The notes under the pieces were generated by a model. The model had not been told where the DNA came from and ran no database searches. It worked only from the letters and a program-made list of their open reading frames with translations. From NCBI GenBank assembly GCA_030639305.1, contig DAOWCY010000008.1:1-64000 (forward strand): a DNA stretch of 64,000 nt, given 5' to 3'. The DNA is from JAGLQA01 sp023135565 (lineage in GTDB: Bacteria; Acidobacteriota; Aminicenantia; UBA2199). The number at the start of each line of letters is the position of its first letter. The stretch's first letter is position 1. The translations under genes and the position numbers were made by a program. Of the stretch, positions 8,174 to 17,600 are shown one piece after another.

Positions 8174-9907
8174 TTAGGAATCGCGGTAAGAATAAAGATA
8201 CCGCTTGATCTTATGGGTGGCTGTTTTTTGGAAAGGCTCTCGCTGGGAATAACATTTTTTTATCCTGGCGAAAGCGGGGATTCTTTTATTGATATCCCGG
8301 CGAATACCCTCCAGGATCCCGGTCATGATCTCTTCCTGGTCCGCTTCGCTGCGGCCCTCTAATTCCGTTTCTAAAAACTCCGGTTCGAGATGGATAAGCG
8401 CCTCGATGTCCCCTTTATTCTCAACTACTATGGACTCCTGCACACAAAGCAAACTGTTGAGCTTCTCTTCGATAACCTCGGGAAAGATGTTTTCCCCGTT
8501 GGAACCTAAAAACATACTCTTGGACCTGCCCTGTATATATAAATAGTCTTCTTCACCTAAGTAGCCCCTGTCGCCCGTCTTAAACCAGCCGTCGGCGGAA
8601 AGCACTTCCTCGGTGAGTTTTTTGTTTTTAAAATACCCTTTCATTACATTGGGGCCTTTAGCATAGATTTCGCCTACCCCGGTTTCCGGGTCCGGATCGA
8701 CAATCTTAATCTCCACATTAAAAAGAGGATAGCCGCAGGAACCTTTTCTTGCCTCACCGATAGGTTCCCCGGTGAGAAGCGGCGCGGTTTCGGTCAGGCC
8801 ATAGCCCGGCACATAGGGAAAACCGCCCATAATCATAAAGTCTTCCACTTCGGAATTCAAAGGCGCTCCACCGAAAGCCATGACCCGGATGTGACCGCCA
8901 AAAAAGTCGAGAATACTTTTAACCGCTTTTTTATATAAAATTTTCTTAATGAAGGACGCCCTAATGAGGTTTCTAATTAAAAGACTGTTTTCAAACAGGT
9001 TTTTTACTTTTTTCTTATAGATTTTTTCTATTATCAGGGGAACCGAAACGATAACGGTGGGTTTGGCGACCGGGCAGGCTTTGCCCATCAGGGCCGGGGT
9101 TGGGGGCGCCCCTAAATAATAAATCGAAGAGCCGTTAGCCAGGGGCAGAAGAAAACCCAGTGTGGCTTCGATAGAGTGGGATTGGGGCAGGATGGAGAGA
9201 AACCTGTCGGTCTCATCGAACCGGATCATCTCTCTCATGGCCATCAGGTTGGAAAGAATGTTTTTGTGTGTCAGCATGACGCCTTTTGAGAAACCTGTGG
9301 TGCCGGATGTGTATATAATGGCTATCAGGTCATCTTCGCTAACCTCTGTGGATATCAAACCCGCTTTTTCGCCCGCGTCGTGGATCAAAAGTGAAACTTT
9401 GTCCAGGGTATCGCTTAAAAATTCTGAAAAAGGGATAGTCTGAAATTCAGTATTTTCTATCGAGAAATCGTCCAGGATAATGATCGACTTGATGGTCTTA
9501 CAATTCTCGAAGGTGAGTTTTTCCGTTTGTTTTTTAGTAGCGAAAAGGAGTTTGCTTTCCGAATGATTTAGTATGTGTTCCACGTCTTCCGCCGGGAAAT
9601 CGGGCAGGATGGGAACCGTTACCGCTCCAAAAGAGGCGATACCTAAGTAAGAAATTCCCCAATTGGGTGAATTTTTCCCCAGGATAGCGACCCGGTCGCC
9701 TTTCCTGATGCCGTGTTTTTTTAGAAGACCGGCCAGTTCTTCGATTTTATCTCCCAATTCCCGGTAGGTAAGGGGAGATTTGTCGAAAAAGGAGAGGGCG
9801 TTTGCTGAGCCGTGTTTTTCGATACTTTGATTGATTAAAGCCGTGATGGTTTTCGGTTCGTTATTGGGACCGTTGTTTTTTTGGTTATTATTGTTTTCTT
9901 TAGTCAT
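8174..9907 (-). CDS. AMP-binding long-chain acyl-CoA synthetase / ligase
   Basis: This 577-residue ANL-superfamily enzyme would adenylate a carboxylic acid, most likely a fatty acid, and transfer it to CoA or a carrier. The motifs are in order: P-loop-like YTSGTTGFSKG (199-209), GYGLTET (368-374), TGD (444-446), the hinge region around 'QGRSKSMFLGSNGE' (about 459-472), and a C-terminal 'KTATHKIKR' block whose Lys566 fits the catalytic A10 lysine. The N-terminal 20 residues are Asn-rich and low complexity. There is no signal peptide. It stands alone with its own promoter and a modest SD (gagg). The substrate is not decidable from sequence; plsC- or carrier-type neighbours are absent. Confidence 0.88.
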   Translation of the reverse strand: MTKENNNNQKNNGPNNEPKTITALINQSIEKHGSANALSFFDKSPLTYRELGDKIEELAGLLKKHGIRKGDRVAILGKNSPNWGISYLGIASFGAVTVPILPDFPAEDVEHILNHSESKLLFATKKQTEKLTFENCKTIKSIIILDDFSIENTEFQTIPFSEFLSDTLDKVSLLIHDAGEKAGLISTEVSEDDLIAIIYTSGTTGFSKGVMLTHKNILSNLMAMREMIRFDETDRFLSILPQSHSIEATLGFLLPLANGSSIYYLGAPPTPALMGKACPVAKPTVIVSVPLIIEKIYKKKVKNLFENSLLIRNLIRASFIKKILYKKAVKSILDFFGGHIRVMAFGGAPLNSEVEDFMIMGGFPYVPGYGLTETAPLLTGEPIGEARKGSCGYPLFNVEIKIVDPDPETGVGEIYAKGPNVMKGYFKNKKLTEEVLSADGWFKTGDRGYLGEEDYLYIQGRSKSMFLGSNGENIFPEVIEEKLNSLLCVQESIVVENKGDIEALIHLEPEFLETELEGRSEADQEEIMTGILEGIRRDINKRIPAFARIKKCYSQREPFQKTATHKIKRYLYSYRDS

Positions 9908-9962
9908 GCTGCCTCGCTCTTATTTTTTAGCCTAAAATTTTTGATATTTAAAAGACGTTTAT

Positions 9963-9990
9963 ATTATACTTAATTTTATTATTTAATCAA
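9963..9990 (-). promoter_or_regulatory. promoter of the acyl-CoA synthetase gene
   Basis: On the minus strand TTGATT (9990-9985), 16 bp, TATAAT (9968-9963). The -35 box touches the edge of the palindromic repeat that follows. Confidence 0.5.
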
Positions 9991-10137
9991 CCCCGTGCGC
10001 ACGGGGAGGCGATAAGCCGCTTCGCCGCAAGAGGCAGCGTGTGAGCGTTTTTGATTTTAACTAAATAAAAGTTTTGATCAAACTTTTTCAAAAGTTTGGC
10101 CCCCGGCAGGGCCGCCGGAGGCAAGCCCTTCGGCAGG
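9990..10137. repeat. dispersed palindromic repeat, near full-length copy
   Basis: The three modules are consecutive here: ccccgtgcgcacgggg with gataagccgcttcgccgc; then gagcg-tttttgattttaa leading into the aaaagttttgatcaaacttt palindrome; then cccccggcagggccgccgg. The intergenic gap 9908-10211 holds only this repeat and the two flanking promoters. Confidence 0.75.
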
Positions 10138-10166
10138 TTGACAAAAGGAAAATAATTCTTCATAAT
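10138..10166 (+). promoter_or_regulatory. promoter of the CHAT-TPR gene
   Basis: TTGACA (10138-10143), 17 bp, CATAAT (10161-10166). The -35 box abuts the last base of the repeat. The gene starts at 10212 behind an aggagga ribosome site. Confidence 0.55.
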
Positions 10167-10211
10167 ATAGGATAAAGAATCCTGGGGAAAATCCCGGAAC
10201 AGGAGGAAAGA

Positions 10212-13200
10212 ATGGGCCCGGAAATTTTAGCGGTGTTGTTAGGCATCCCGGTCAGTTGGTTAGCCAGCGTATCCTATGAGAGGATCAAAACCTTTGCAAG
10301 TAATATTAAACATGTTATGGAAAAGGATTTGTTTGTCGAGGTTTTTTTTGAAGCTTTGGACTCCCAGGGTAAAGATTGCTCTCAGGAGGTAAAAAAACTT
10401 AAAAAAGCGATTAAAGACAATAAAGACGAATTTATCGGGATGTTTAGTCTCGATGGCAAAGATTACTCCAGTCTTATTTCTGCTATGCAAGAAAAGGACT
10501 TCCATGAAAAAGTGGCACAGGAAATGGTGGTACGTTTCAAGGTGGAAGAGAATTTCCGTGAAAATATGGTGCTTATCGTGCGCGGTGCGCTGCTGAACTA
10601 CCAGGACGTTTTCCTGGGGACTATTTCGGTCAAACAGGCGTTACAATTGATCTTATTGCTGCAAGGTCAAAAATTAGATAAAATCTTACAATCATTGAAT
10701 GAACTGGAAAAAACTGCTGCTGCCCCGGTAAAAAAAGCCATCGAACAGGCAGCAGCGCCGGACGGGGAAACCATCGCACCCAAATGGGACAAACAGATCA
10801 AGATACTCTCTATTACTGCCAGCCCCGGGGACGACCTGCGCTACGAGCGAGAACAGGACACCATGCTGGATGCTTTTAGGGATTTTGACCGGGAGCGGGT
10901 GTTTTTGGATATGCCCGACCCGGTGAAAGATACGTTGACCGGGATCGAAGAACATTTACAGGACGGCAAACACGACATTCTGCATATTACGGCCCACGGC
11001 TCGATTAACGAAAAGGGCGAAGGCGTTCTTTCCTTTGAAACCGAAGAAGGCGAAGAGGCGCTCGTCACCGGCTCGGAACTGGCAAAGGCGCTGAATCCGC
11101 GGCCCAAAATCCTTATCCTCTGTTCCTGCCGGTCGGCAAGCGAAGAACCGGGACTGCTGCCCGCGGCCAAAGCCCTGCGCGAAGCGGGCGTCGAAAGCGT
11201 CATCGGCATGAAAAAGGCCATCAGCCATGAAGCGGCTATGGAGTTTAACCGGGCGTTTTTGCTTTCCCTGTCGGCGCAAAATACCCTAAAACAGGCGTTT
11301 GAAGCCGGGAAAGAGGCTGTTTTTAAAGGCGAAGAAGAGCGCCAGAGGCAGTCGCCCGGCCGGGAAGCTCTTAAAGAGTACGAAATTCCCCAACTGCTTA
11401 CAGCGGACGAAAACCTCACTGCTGCCGCTTTTTCCGACTATCGTATTGCCGCGCCCGGCAGGCCGCGCAGCCACCGGTTTATGGGCGCGCAGTATTTGGA
11501 ACGGGGCTTTATCGGCAGGAGGCAGATTCTGCGCCGGGTGTACCGGTCGATCAAAAAGGGTTTGGGCGCAATCGTGTTAAAAGGTCCCGGCGGCATCGGC
11601 AAATCCACGCTTACTACCCGCGCCGCGGCTAATCTTAATCGCCAGGGTTACGAATTTATCGTGGTGCAGGGCGAAACCGGCGTCGCGCAAATATTGCAAG
11701 CCCTTTCGCAAAAAGCGGCGGCGAAAGACGTTCCCGATGCCGAGAAAATTTTCTCCGCCAATGCCGGTGAAAAAGACAAGTTGGTCTGGTACTTAGAGAA
11801 TTATCTTTTAAAGAATAAGGTGTTGATTATTTTCGATAATTTTGAAGAGAACCAGGACGGGGAGCGGGACTGGGATTTTCGCAAGCCCGGGCTGGCGGAG
11901 TTTTTGGGTTTTTTCCGGGACAGTTTGCAGCACAGCGAATCTTTTTTATTTTTTTCCACTCGATATACGCTGCCCGGATTCGACCACCCGGATGTGTGCG
12001 AAGATATAACGGAGTTTTCGCCCGTAGAGTACCGCAAGATGCTGCTCAACCGGGATGCCTTAAAGAACGCGGACAAAGAATCCATCGAAAAATTGCGCCG
12101 GGAGATCGGCGGCAATCCGCGGGCTTTAGAACTGCTGGATAAGATCGCTTACAAAGAGTTCGGCAGCCGGGAGTTTTCCTGGCAAGAGTTGGAAGAACTG
12201 ATCCCCGGGCTGCGTAAGCGCATCATCGAAAAAAGGGGCAAAGGCGATGATTTCACGCCGTTGTTTTTGGACAGGCTGCTGAAATATTTGACCCCGGAGC
12301 AGCGGGGCATCCTCGACGCTTTTTCTATTTTTCGTATCCCCGTGCCTAAAGGGGCGTTGACTGTTTTCGATCTCGACTTGCCGCGGGAAGACCGCGTTCG
12401 TTTGCAGGATTTTTCCTTGTTGGAGCGCACCCCCGGTGACGACGCAGATAAGTATTACATCCACCGCCTCACCGCCCAACACCTGCAGGCCGCCTTAGAT
12501 GAGGCAGCCCGGGCCGCCTACCATCAAAAAGCAGCCGGGTACTTTGCCGCCCTGCGCGACGACGAAGGTGTCGCATACCTCGAAGGCAAAAAGTTTCTCG
12601 ATAACGACATCGAAGCCCGTTGGCACTATCTGCGCGCCGGGCTGTGGGACGACGCGGCGGCTATCACCTTTGACCTGGAAGCTTATTTAGAGCTTCGCGG
12701 CTACCCGCAGCGCGCCTTAGAACTGCTCCTGGAACTGCCGCTGCCGAAATTGAACGAAGAGAACCAGGCGATTTTCCACAACCGCACCGGCATCCTGTAC
12801 CAGGGATTCGGCGAATATGACAAAGCCCTGACTAGCTTTGAGGAAGCGTTAAAAATAGATAAGCGGCGAAAAGACGACAACGGCACAGCGGCCAACCTGC
12901 ATCAAATCGGGATTATTCATCAACTAAAAGGCCACTATGACGAAGCATTAAAGAACTATGAGCAGTCCTTAGAAATTGCAGGAAAACTTGGTAACCCAAA
13001 AGGCATCGCGGAGAGTTTGCATCAAATCGGGATGATCCATGAAGAAAAAGGCCGATATGACGAGGCATTAAGTCGCTATCAGCAGTCCTTAGAAATCAGG
13101 GAGAAAATTGGAGATACAAAAGGCATCGCGGAGAGTTTAGGACAAATCGGGATTATCTATCAAAAAAAAGGCCAATATGACGAGGCGTTAAAGAACTATG

Positions 13201-13706
13201 AAAAGTGCCGGAAAATATTTTCAGGACTGGGCGCTCAGAAAGAGCTGTCCACGACTTTGCATCAAATCGGGATGATCTATGAAGAAAAAGGCCAATATGA
13301 CGAGGCATTAAAACACTACCGGCAGTCTTTAGAAATCAAGGAGAAAATTGGAGATACAAAAGGCATCGCGGAGAGTTTGCATCAAATCGGGATCATCTAT
13401 CAAAAAAAAGGCCGATATGACGAGGCATTAAAGAGCTATCAGCAGGCCCTAGAAATAGCCGAGAAAATCGGCGATATTGCCGGCTCGGCTATCAGCCTGG
13501 GGCAGATGGGTAATCTTTATTTTGAACAAAAGGAATATGAAACCGCCTTGAGAAACTTTATCCAGGCGTTTATTACCTTTGATAAGATCGGTTCGCCCAA
13601 TGCAAAGCTTGTGGAACGAAACATAGCCAGGGTGCGCGAAAAAATGGCTCCGGAGCAGTTCGAGAAAATATTGAAGGAATTCGGCAGTAGCGAAGAAGGC
13701 GATTGA
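10212..13706 (+). CDS. CHAT protease - STAND NTPase - TPR protein
   Basis: This 1164-residue multidomain protein has a helical N-terminal region (1-190, with a hydrophobic stretch at about 4-20). A CHAT caspase-like domain follows (about 195-390), with catalytic dyad candidates His262 in HITAHGS and Cys306 in LILCSCRSA. A STAND/NB-ARC-like NTPase module (about 430-800) has P-loop GPGGIGKST (Lys464) and Walker B 'VLIIFDNFEE'. At least seven TPR units end the protein (about 850-1140). The architecture matches NLR-like sensors in which TPRs recognise a trigger, the NTPase oligomerises and the CHAT protease acts on a target. Known relatives work in antiphage or regulated-cell-death systems; that role is inferred here. 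Five TPR units are nearly identical at DNA level. No partner substrate gene is obvious apart from the small zinc-ribbon gene downstream. Confidence 0.88.
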   Translation: MGPEILAVLLGIPVSWLASVSYERIKTFASNIKHVMEKDLFVEVFFEALDSQGKDCSQEVKKLKKAIKDNKDEFIGMFSLDGKDYSSLISAMQEKDFHEKVAQEMVVRFKVEENFRENMVLIVRGALLNYQDVFLGTISVKQALQLILLLQGQKLDKILQSLNELEKTAAAPVKKAIEQAAAPDGETIAPKWDKQIKILSITASPGDDLRYEREQDTMLDAFRDFDRERVFLDMPDPVKDTLTGIEEHLQDGKHDILHITAHGSINEKGEGVLSFETEEGEEALVTGSELAKALNPRPKILILCSCRSASEEPGLLPAAKALREAGVESVIGMKKAISHEAAMEFNRAFLLSLSAQNTLKQAFEAGKEAVFKGEEERQRQSPGREALKEYEIPQLLTADENLTAAAFSDYRIAAPGRPRSHRFMGAQYLERGFIGRRQILRRVYRSIKKGLGAIVLKGPGGIGKSTLTTRAAANLNRQGYEFIVVQGETGVAQILQALSQKAAAKDVPDAEKIFSANAGEKDKLVWYLENYLLKNKVLIIFDNFEENQDGERDWDFRKPGLAEFLGFFRDSLQHSESFLFFSTRYTLPGFDHPDVCEDITEFSPVEYRKMLLNRDALKNADKESIEKLRREIGGNPRALELLDKIAYKEFGSREFSWQELEELIPGLRKRIIEKRGKGDDFTPLFLDRLLKYLTPEQRGILDAFSIFRIPVPKGALTVFDLDLPREDRVRLQDFSLLERTPGDDADKYYIHRLTAQHLQAALDEAARAAYHQKAAGYFAALRDDEGVAYLEGKKFLDNDIEARWHYLRAGLWDDAAAITFDLEAYLELRGYPQRALELLLELPLPKLNEENQAIFHNRTGILYQGFGEYDKALTSFEEALKIDKRRKDDNGTAANLHQIGIIHQLKGHYDEALKNYEQSLEIAGKLGNPKGIAESLHQIGMIHEEKGRYDEALSRYQQSLEIREKIGDTKGIAESLGQIGIIYQKKGQYDEALKNYEKCRKIFSGLGAQKELSTTLHQIGMIYEEKGQYDEALKHYRQSLEIKEKIGDTKGIAESLHQIGIIYQKKGRYDEALKSYQQALEIAEKIGDIAGSAISLGQMGNLYFEQKEYETALRNFIQAFITFDKIGSPNAKLVERNIARVREKMAPEQFEKILKEFGSSEEGD
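12900..13499 (+). repeat. five 120-bp tandem units encoding TPRs
   Basis: The phrase caaatcggga recurs at exact 120-bp steps (units starting near 12900, 13020, 13140, 13260 and 13380), each followed by aaaggc..atatgacgaggc and a shared 'aaaggcatcgcggagagttt' junction in several units. Each unit is a 40-residue TPR. High nucleotide identity points to recent expansion or gene conversion. Confidence 0.85.
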
Positions 13707-13752
13707 TGAATGATGAAGGGTATTGTTTTAGCCTGTCCCTAAAATCCCCAAA

Positions 13753-13932
13753 TTATTTAGATCTCATAAAGTCTTCGTAATGAGTTCTACTTGTTCCACC
13801 ACACTTGGGGCAAGGGGGACCACATAGTTCACAATATTTTGTTTTGCAGTCCCAACAGGAATATTGTCTTATAGTTAAGCCATGAGTAGAAGAAGTTTTC
13901 CCACACCAAGGGCACGATCCTACTTTTGTCAT
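13753..13932 (-). CDS. small zinc-ribbon protein
   Basis: This is a 59-residue protein when started at the ATG at 13932, chosen because GGAGGT lies 6 bp upstream; an ATG 33 bp upstream has none. It contains four CxxC-type knuckles (CPWC, CWDC, CELC, CPKC), enough for two zinc ribbons, and little else, with a basic C-terminus (EDFMRSK). Its function is unknown. The cysteine pattern suggests a nucleic-acid or protein-binding ribbon. It has its own promoter and lies convergent to the CHAT-TPR gene. It is flanked by inverted repeats, so it may be a small mobile cassette. Confidence 0.65.
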   Translation of the reverse strand: MTKVGSCPWCGKTSSTHGLTIRQYSCWDCKTKYCELCGPPCPKCGGTSRTHYEDFMRSK

Positions 13933-13965
13933 TTTCGACCTCCAAGGAATTTTCTTACAAAACAT

Positions 13966-13995
13966 AGTATATCAGATTCCAATACATCATGTCAA
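13966..13995 (-). promoter_or_regulatory. promoter of the zinc-ribbon gene
   Basis: On the minus strand TTGACA (13995-13990), 18 bp, TATACT (13971-13966), placed about 35 bp upstream of the start codon. Confidence 0.5.
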
Positions 13996-14075
13996 ATAAA
14001 TATTTAAAAAAAATTAAATCAAGATGAGTTAGAACTTTAGGGGACAGGCTAAAAAAAACTCGAATCAAAAGCGTT

Positions 14076-14300
14076 CTTGCCTCCGGCGGCCCTGCCGGGA
14101 GCTAAACTTTTGAAAAAGTTTAATCAAAACTTTTGATGATTTAGAATCAAAAGCGCTCACCCGCTGCCTCTTGCGGCGGAGCGGCTTATCGCCCCCTCGT
14201 GCGCACGGGGTTTAGAATCAAAAACGCTCCCTGCGGCGAAGCCGCTTATTGGCTCCCCGCGCCGCGGGGTTGGAAAAGTTTGCTCAAAACTTTTGATGAG
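14076..14300. repeat. dispersed palindromic repeat, inverted and partly duplicated
   Basis: The modules appear in reverse order to the copy at 9990: ctccggcggccctgccggg, then the aaaaagtttaatcaaaactttt palindrome, then two successive GC-rich palindrome modules (cccctcgtgcgcacgggg and gcggcgaagccgc plus ccccgcgccgcgggg). There is no gene in this stretch. Confidence 0.7.
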
Positions 14301-14350
14301 CCGCTTCTTAGCCGAATGCCGATAGCTGAATACTGAAAACGTCCCCACTG

Positions 14351-14379
14351 TTGACTTTTACCCCCAATACGGTTATAAT
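14351..14379 (+). promoter_or_regulatory. promoter of the spermidine-synthase-like gene
   Basis: TTGACT (14351-14356), 17 bp, TATAAT (14374-14379). The predicted leader of over 200 nt contains the 95-bp element at 14384-14478. Confidence 0.65.
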
Positions 14380-14383
14380 ATAT

Positions 14384-14478
14384 CATTACATGGTGGTAAT
14401 GAACAAAATGTTTTACATAATTCGAGTTCACACCGCTTTGCAGATCTCTTTTCAAGCTTTGTTTTAAAAAAAAGTTAC
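14384..14478 (+). repeat. 95-bp promoter-associated element, copy A
   Basis: It shares cattacatgg-ggtaatga, caaaat-ttttac-taattc and a final tttcaag...aaaaagtta with the copies at 34616 and 36985. It can form cattac/gtaatg and ggtg/cacc stems. See the finding on this element. Confidence 0.6.
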
Positions 14479-14619
14479 CTTTTTTCAGCCGCTAATTTAA
14501 AAATACGATTCCAAATGAGGACGGCGCCCTGGCCAGGAAACTTAAAAATTGCCGGGAAAACCGGCGAAAATGAAACTCCCCGGTTTCCAGCCCCCCCCCA
14601 GGAATTTATAGGAACTAAA

Positions 14620-17600
14620 ATGAACACAACAGCAGCTAAACCAAACAATCAGAAATTATACTTTCTCGTTTTTGTGCTTTTCTTTTTCTCCGGTATTTCG
14701 AGCCTGATCTACCAGATCGTCTGGACCCGGGAATTAGTGCTCATCTTCGGCAATACTATGCTGGCTACCAGCACCGTGTTGAGCGCCTTTATGGCCGGCC
14801 TGGCCGCCGGTAGTTTCGTTTTCGGGAAATTCGCCGACAAACGGCCTCGCAATTTGATCCGCGTCTACGCCCTGCTGGAAGCGGGCATCGGCGTCTTCGC
14901 TTTATTATTCCCGCTGCTGCTGGCTGTGATCGGCCCGCTCTATACCGGCCTTTACCGGTCTGTAGAAGGCAATATGCTGACGTTGAATTTGGTCCGTTTT
15001 GCCGTATGTTTCGTATTGATCGTGGTGCCTACGTTCCTGATGGGCGCTACCCTGCCGGTGCTGTTGAAACGTTTCGTTAACAGTACGGCCACTATCGGCA
15101 AACGCATGGGCCTGTTTTACGGTCTGAATACCATCGGGGCAGTGGTGGGCAGCTTGCTGTGCGGTTTCTTGTTCCTGAGACTTTTCGGGATGCGCCTTTC
15201 CACCCTGTTAGCCGTAGTAATCAACTTAGGCGTGGCCCTGCTGGCCTGGGCCATAGGCAAAGATGACAGCGCCCCGGAACCGGCTGTGGCTGCGCCGGAA
15301 AAGAAAAAAAACAGCGCCGGGGAATACAGCCCCTTAACCGTGAAATTAGTCTTTTTAGGCATCGGCATTTCCGGTTTCTGCGCCCTGGCCTACGAGGTCT
15401 TCTGGACGCGCATGTTGAACCTCTTTTTCCACAATACGGTTTATTCTTTTACTACCATACTGGCTACTTTCCTTACCGGCATCGCCATCGGCAGCTTGAT
15501 CTATGCGCGCTTCCTATCTAAAATAACCAACCGTATAATGCTTTTTATTGTGGTGGAAATCGGCATCGGCGTTTTTGCTTATGCCACGCCTTATATTTTT
15601 AACCTGTTGTACGAACCGCTTTTTTCCAAACCGGCTGAAACCCTGACCGTTTTAAAAGCCGGTGTGATTATGATCGGCCCCACTATCCTGATGGGCATTG
15701 CCCTGCCGCTGGCGGTACAGATTTGCCAGCGCGGACCGCGGCGCGAAGGCGACAGCGTGGGCCGGGTATATGCCATTAATACCGTGGGTTCGATATTCGG
15801 CGCTTTTGCCGCCGGTTTTATCCTGGTTCCCGAATTAGGCATTCACAAAAGCGTCATCGTGGTGGTCTGCTTGAATATTATCGCCGGGCTGTTAGTGCTG
15901 TTCTCTTATGCACGCCTGCGACTGCAAATGCGTTTGGCAGCCGGTTTTGTGTTTGCCTGTATCCTGGTGATTATGTTCGTGATCGCCCCGGGCGACCTGT
16001 TCCGCGACCTGTACCGCAAAAAAATATCCCACGCCAACTTAGAGTACTATAAAGAAGGTAAAATAGCCAATGTGGTGGTCTATGATTTCTACAAGAACGG
16101 CTATAAAGACCTGTACCTGAACGGCATCGAAGAAGCATCCAGCCGGTTGTGGCATGTGCAGTTGTTTAAAATGTTGGGGGCGCTGCCCGCCGTGGTGCAT
16201 CCGCAGCCCGACGACGCTTTGATGATCGCTTTCGGCGCCGGTATGTCGGCCGGCACTACCGTGGACTTAGTGGACTATTTCGAGTGCGCGGAACTGAACC
16301 CGGACATCTACGAGGAAGCGGAAATTTTCAAAAAAGAGAACCGGGACGTAATCAACAACCCGAAATTGAACATGGTGTTTAATGATGGCCGCAACCACCT
16401 GCTGCTGACGCCTAAGAAATACAGCCTTATTATTTCCGATGCCACCAACCCTTTGACTTTCGATTCCTGGACTTTGTATACTCAAGAGTTCTACCAACTG
16501 TGCAAAGAAAAACTCAAACCCGGCGGTGTTTTTTGTCAATGGGTGCCCATACCTTTGCCCAGCGACGCTCTGAAAGTGGTATTAAAAACTTTTAAATCGG
16601 TTTTTCCGCACACCAGTTTTTGGAGTATTTACGGTCACTCGCAGTGCCTGATGCTGGCCACCCCGGAGCGGCTGCGGTTGAATTACCGGCAGTTGGCAAA
16701 AGAATTGCCCGCTGTTTTAGAAACCACGGACTTGAAAGATTACGGTGTGGAAACAGTGGAAAAATTCCTCAGTTTTTTTATGTTGGGTGAAGATGAATTA
16801 GACGAATACTTGAAAAATTTCGATAAGATCAACAGCGATGACCTGCCGGACGCCCAATTCCACAGCGGCATCGACCGGGAAGGGATCGACACCGCCTTAG
16901 AGCTTTTAAAGCACCAGCGAACTATCCTGCCCTACCTGACCGGTTTGGGCGCCGAGAAAGACCGTGTCCAATCGGTTTTAGAAAACTATGTGTCTATTTC
17001 CCGGTTCCTGAACATCGGGTTTTTAAGAGAGAGTAATTTCGAGTTGAGTAAAGCTTATGCTTTTGCCTCCGAAGTGGGTCTGGCGGATGATAAAAACATA
17101 TTGTGCATGTTGAATTACGGGCCCAAAAGGAAAGAATATTTCCTGGACCGGGCCGCCCGTTTTCCCGATGACGCCAACGCCCATAATAGTTTAGGATACA
17201 TTGCCTGGAAAGAAGGCGATTACCCGAAAGCCATAAAAGAATTTAAACGGGCTATCGAGCTGAAACCCGATTTTGCCCGGGCTTATGTGAACTTAGGGCA
17301 GGCTTTAAGCGACGCCTCTAAGTTCGACGAAGCGGTGGAGATTTTCCTGGAAGTGAAAGAGCTGAACCCCACCATGAATGTATTAACCTTAGTGCGCGGC
17401 GAATTAGGTCTTATGCAAACGATGCGGAAACTCATGTACCAGGACGACACGGCGCTTTTTGGAAAACTGGCCAAGTCCTATATGGACAGGGGCGAAATAT
17501 CTTCTGCCATCGAAGCTCTCAAGCTGGCTTTAGTACGCAGCCCCAATGACCCGAATGTTCTTGCTTCCCTGGCTGCTGTTTATGAGACTCTCGATATTTT

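Larger units (their letters stand above)
13726..14055. repeat. inverted repeat pair bracketing the zinc-ribbon gene
   Basis: The left arm ttttagcctgtccctaaa (13726-13743) and the right arm ctttaggggacaggctaaaa (14035-14054) are reverse complements apart from one extra base. They enclose one small gene and its promoter. Related gcctgtcccc-type words occur singly at 6636, 28441 and 29670. No transposase is present. Confidence 0.55.

Noticed and set aside
12900..13499. Regularly spaced repeats resembling a CRISPR array
   Set aside because: Units are 120 bp, directly adjacent, in frame and encode TPR motifs. There are no short repeats with unique spacers and no cas genes.
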